Part shown: positions 13,854 to 15,412 of the stretch, one piece after another | Position numbering within the stretch: the first letter of the stretch is position 1 | How the letters are laid out: each line of letters opens with the position of its first letter | Source: Armatimonadota bacterium | GTDB lineage: Bacteria > Armatimonadota > Zipacnadia > Zipacnadales > VGFC01 | DNA length: 15,412 nucleotides | Assembly: GCA_016869015.1 (NCBI GenBank) | Contig: VGFB01000020.1 | Location: 1-15,412, forward strand | Direction of reading: 5' to 3' | Notes under the pieces: model-generated | Databases searched by the model: none | What the model was told of the DNA's origin: nothing | The model's input: the letters and a program-made list of their open reading frames with translations, nothing else | Position numbers and translations under genes: made by a program

Positions 13854-13889
13854 GCCTCACCCCCGGCCCCTCTCCTGAAGGGAGAGGGG
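13854..13889. repeat. GC-rich hairpin repeat (9-bp stem)
   Basis: The sequence begins GCCTCACCCCCGG, then a perfect stem CCCCTCTCC (13867-13875) / GGAGAGGGG (13881-13889) with loop TGAAG. It is related to the copies at 7134 and 10258, and is preceded by a similar CGGCGACGGCGCGG stretch as near 10217. It lies upstream of the translin gene and downstream of the small membrane protein gene. No T-tract follows, so terminator function is uncertain. Confidence 0.8.
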
Positions 13890-13921
13890 GGAACGGCACG
13901 GCGGCGGCTCCGGTGGACGGC

Positions 13922-13940
13922 GTCGGAGCAGCGCTCCGAC
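13922..13940. repeat. Single type A palindrome with a compensated stem
   Basis: GTCGGAGC-AGC-GCTCCGAC followed by CTACGAACGG. Compared with the arrays at 8628 and 12188, the second stem base and its partner have both changed (A-T to T-A), so the helix stays perfect. Confidence 0.85.
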
Positions 13941-13947
13941 CTACGAA

Positions 13948-13993
13948 CGGCAGACGGCAACCATAGGAACCACGGCTGGCAGACCACTAGCGC
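13948..13993 (-). repeat. Module D of the modular palindromic repeat, copy 2
   Basis: Read on the minus strand, this 46-bp stretch matches 8749-8795 with one single-base gap and a few substitutions. It runs directly into the type A palindrome at 13922-13940. The TAG stop codon of the small membrane protein (13987-13989) lies within it. Confidence 0.75.
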
Positions 13994-14283
13994 TTCTTGC
14001 GCTTTCGCTTGGCCGGGCGGTCTTTCTGGAAGCCCTTGCGGTCGGCCGCTGCGGCCTTCTTCCGGCGACGGAGGAAGTGGTCGATCCGGTAGGCGACGTA
14101 GTACAGCAGCCCGACGCTCGCCGCCGCCGAGCCGAAGGTGATCAGCAGCGTCAGAATGCCGCGAAGAGCCTCCGGCATCGATTCGGGCAAGTGGCTGCCC
14201 AGCCAGAAGCCGCCCCAGAGCCCTCCGGCCAGCCCGATGATGACCAGCACGAACAGCAGCGCCAGGAACCCGTTCTGTGACAT
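13987..14283 (-). CDS. Small two-helix membrane protein with a strongly basic C-terminal tail
   Basis: The 98-residue product has two predicted membrane helices (about 6-28 and 40-65) and a tail (about 72-98) dominated by Lys and Arg, ending RPAKRKRKKR. I do not recognise a family. The start ATG 14283 follows GAGGA on the minus strand at a normal distance. By the positive-inside rule, the basic tail and the short N-terminus should both face the cytoplasm; the tail could touch nucleic acid or acidic lipids. The gene is bracketed by repeats, module D at its 3' end and a type B hairpin upstream, and its stop codon lies inside module D. Coding is supported by the start signal and the coherent membrane pattern, not by homology. 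Confidence 0.65.
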   Translation of the reverse strand: MSQNGFLALLFVLVIIGLAGGLWGGFWLGSHLPESMPEALRGILTLLITFGSAAASVGLLYYVAYRIDHFLRRRKKAAAADRKGFQKDRPAKRKRKKR

Positions 14284-14309
14284 GCAGTCCGTTCCTCAGG
14301 AAGGGCACT

Positions 14310-14329
14310 GGCGGCTCTGGTGAGCCGCC
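14310..14329. repeat. Type B palindrome upstream of the small membrane protein gene
   Basis: GGCGGCTC-TGGT-GAGCCGCC followed by CCACGGCGACC. Relative to the copy at 8849-8868, the second stem base and its partner differ (T-A there, G-C here), keeping the 8-bp stem perfect. It lies about 27 bp upstream of the small membrane protein's start, between that gene and the aconitase stop. Confidence 0.8.
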
Positions 14330-14377
14330 CCACGGCGACCGGACAGGTCACTTCCACGCGGACGACCCGCGCACCTG

Positions 14378-15412
14378 CTACCCCCTGCCCGCCCGGTCGC
14401 GGAGGTAGTTCAGCAGTCCGCCCGCCCGCAGGAGGCGTGCTTCGCGGTCCGTCAGCGGGAGGCGGGCAGTGAAGGGCTTCGCCCCCTCGGGGGTGACCGT
14501 CACCCCGCCTCCGCCGGGGGTGTCGATGGCGGCGTGGACATCGCTCAGACGGAGCTTCGCGCCCGGCGCCAACGCGTCGAGCGCCTCGCGCTCGGCGAGT
14601 AAGGGCAGGACGCCGAAGTTGATGAGGTTCGAGCGGTGGATCCGCGCGAAGGATTCGGCCAACACCGCCCGCACGCCCAGGTACATCGGCACGATCGCGG
14701 CGTGCTCGCGGCTGGAGCCCTGACCGTAGTTCGCACCGCCGACGATGCAGCCGCCACCGGCCGCCGCGGCGCGCGCGGGGAAGTCGGGGTCGAGCTGCCC
14801 GAACACGTGCGCCGAGTAGGCCGGGACGTTCGAGCGCAGCGGCAGGAGCTTCGCGCCGGCCGGGAGGATGTCGTCGGTGGTGATGTTGTCGCCCAAGTGG
14901 ATGAGCACCTCGAGCTCGAGCCCATCGGCAGGCGCCTCGGCCAGCGGCAAGGGCTTGATGTTGGGCCCGCGGACGATCTCGACCGGCTCCCCCGGCGCAG
15001 CAGGGGCGACGATCATCGAGTCGTCGAGGTGGAAGCTCGCGGGGATGGAGATCACCGGCGCCGCGCCCAGCTCGCGAGGGTCGGTCAGCTTGCCCGTCAG
15101 CGCCGCGGCGACGCAGGTCTCGACGCCGGCGAGGTAGACGCCGGCGTCGGCAGTGCCCGAGCGCCCTTTGAAGTTGCGGTTGAAGCTACGCACCGAGGCC
15201 GCGCCCGAGCGGGGGGACTGGCCGACGCCCAGGCACGGGCCGCACGCGGTCTCCAGCAGCCGCGCGCCGGCGTCCACGAGATCGGCGAGGGCGCCGTTGC
15301 GGGTGATCATGGAGAGGACCTGCCGCGAGCCGGGGGCGACCACGAAGCTCACGCCGGGCGGAACCGTCTTGCCTCGCACCATCGCGGTGGCGGTCATCAG
15401 GTCCACGTAGGA
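14378..15412 (-). CDS. Aconitate hydratase (monomeric, about 640-aa type), C-terminal part; runs off the right edge
   Basis: The visible 344 residues have no start: the frame stays open to the last base and begins SYVDLM, the usual sequence just after the first Fe-S cysteine (GSCTNSSY). Further motifs are VAPGSRQVL, ACGPCLGVGQ with the other two cluster cysteines, SFNRNFKGRSGT, AALTGKLTDPR, then the swivel domain GDNITTDDILPAG, and GANYGQGSSREHAA and RSNLINFGVLPL with active-site serine and arginine. This arrangement fits the shorter aconitase group rather than the 900-residue AcnA or AcnB, and is distinct from LeuC, in which the swivel domain is a separate LeuD. It interconverts citrate and isocitrate in the TCA cycle. 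The stop is TAG at 14378-14380. The N-terminal portion lies beyond 15412. Confidence 0.93.
   Translation of the reverse strand, partial: SYVDLMTATAMVRGKTVPPGVSFVVAPGSRQVLSMITRNGALADLVDAGARLLETACGPCLGVGQSPRSGAASVRSFNRNFKGRSGTADAGVYLAGVETCVAAALTGKLTDPRELGAAPVISIPASFHLDDSMIVAPAAPGEPVEIVRGPNIKPLPLAEAPADGLELEVLIHLGDNITTDDILPAGAKLLPLRSNVPAYSAHVFGQLDPDFPARAAAAGGGCIVGGANYGQGSSREHAAIVPMYLGVRAVLAESFARIHRSNLINFGVLPLLAEREALDALAPGAKLRLSDVHAAIDTPGGGGVTVTPEGAKPFTARLPLTDREARLLRAGGLLNYLRDRAGRG

Noticed and set aside
13867..13889. Intrinsic terminator at the 9-bp GC hairpin
   Set aside because: There is no run of T on either side, and the same hairpin is an interspersed repeat, so it is reported as a repeat only.
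13763..14308. N-terminal extension of the translin-family frame up to 14308
   Set aside because: The extension runs through palindromic repeats and antisense to the small membrane protein; the ATG at 13762 has AGGAG and matches the family length.

Overview
The window is very GC-rich bacterial DNA with mostly tightly packed genes on both strands. The mix is a UroD-fold protein, a DUF1080 (3-keto-disaccharide hydrolase) protein, a split-type GMP-synthase-like ATP pyrophosphatase, a bacterial translin-family protein, and many short palindromic intergenic repeats. This is what one sees in poorly characterised, mostly uncultured phyla such as Armatimonadota or the planctomycete-like groups. That placement is an inference from gene content; there is no rRNA or other marker here to test it.

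Layout. (1) 1-5751, plus strand: four genes in a row that look like the end of an exopolysaccharide or O-antigen assembly operon. They are a secreted protein made of four tandem carbohydrate-binding-like domains, a Wzz-type chain-length regulator, a Wzx-type flippase and a Wzy/WaaL-type polymerase or ligase. Flippase, polymerase and chain-length regulator are the three parts of a Wzx/Wzy-dependent pathway; the glycosyltransferases would lie upstream of the window. A 35-bp imperfect tandem duplication at the start of the wzz-like gene creates a possible 10-codon leader reading frame. (2) 5752-7123: an approximately 400-bp gap without a gene, then a stand-alone GuaA-type ATP pyrophosphatase with no glutaminase domain. 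(3) 7206-8426, minus: an orphan REC plus HD-GYP response regulator. (4) 8427-9053: an intergenic region built from nested inverted repeats. (5) 9054-10211: a UroD-superfamily protein, convergent with an EamA/DMT transporter (10261-11151, minus). (6) 11342-12106: a DUF1080 protein with an unusual cysteine cluster. (7) 12188-12500: an array of eight copies of a palindromic repeat ending about 20 bp before a DUF456 membrane protein (12521-13102), which converges with a translin-family protein (13118-13762, minus). (8) 13763-15412: more palindromic repeats, a small two-helix membrane protein with a very basic tail, and the C-terminal half of an aconitase that runs off the right edge.

The most striking non-coding content is a family of modular palindromic repeats. 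One shared 46-47-bp module leads into two different hairpin cores, and related hairpins occur in three intergenic regions between 8.5 and 14.4 kb. Copies differ by paired changes that keep the stems intact. A separate, GC-rich hairpin repeat (CCCCTCTCC/GGAGAGGGG) occurs three times. Two genes, the EamA transporter and the small basic-tail protein, have their stop codons inside such repeats. I saw no copies in the polysaccharide cluster. I found no tRNA, rRNA, CRISPR array, transposase or phage gene.
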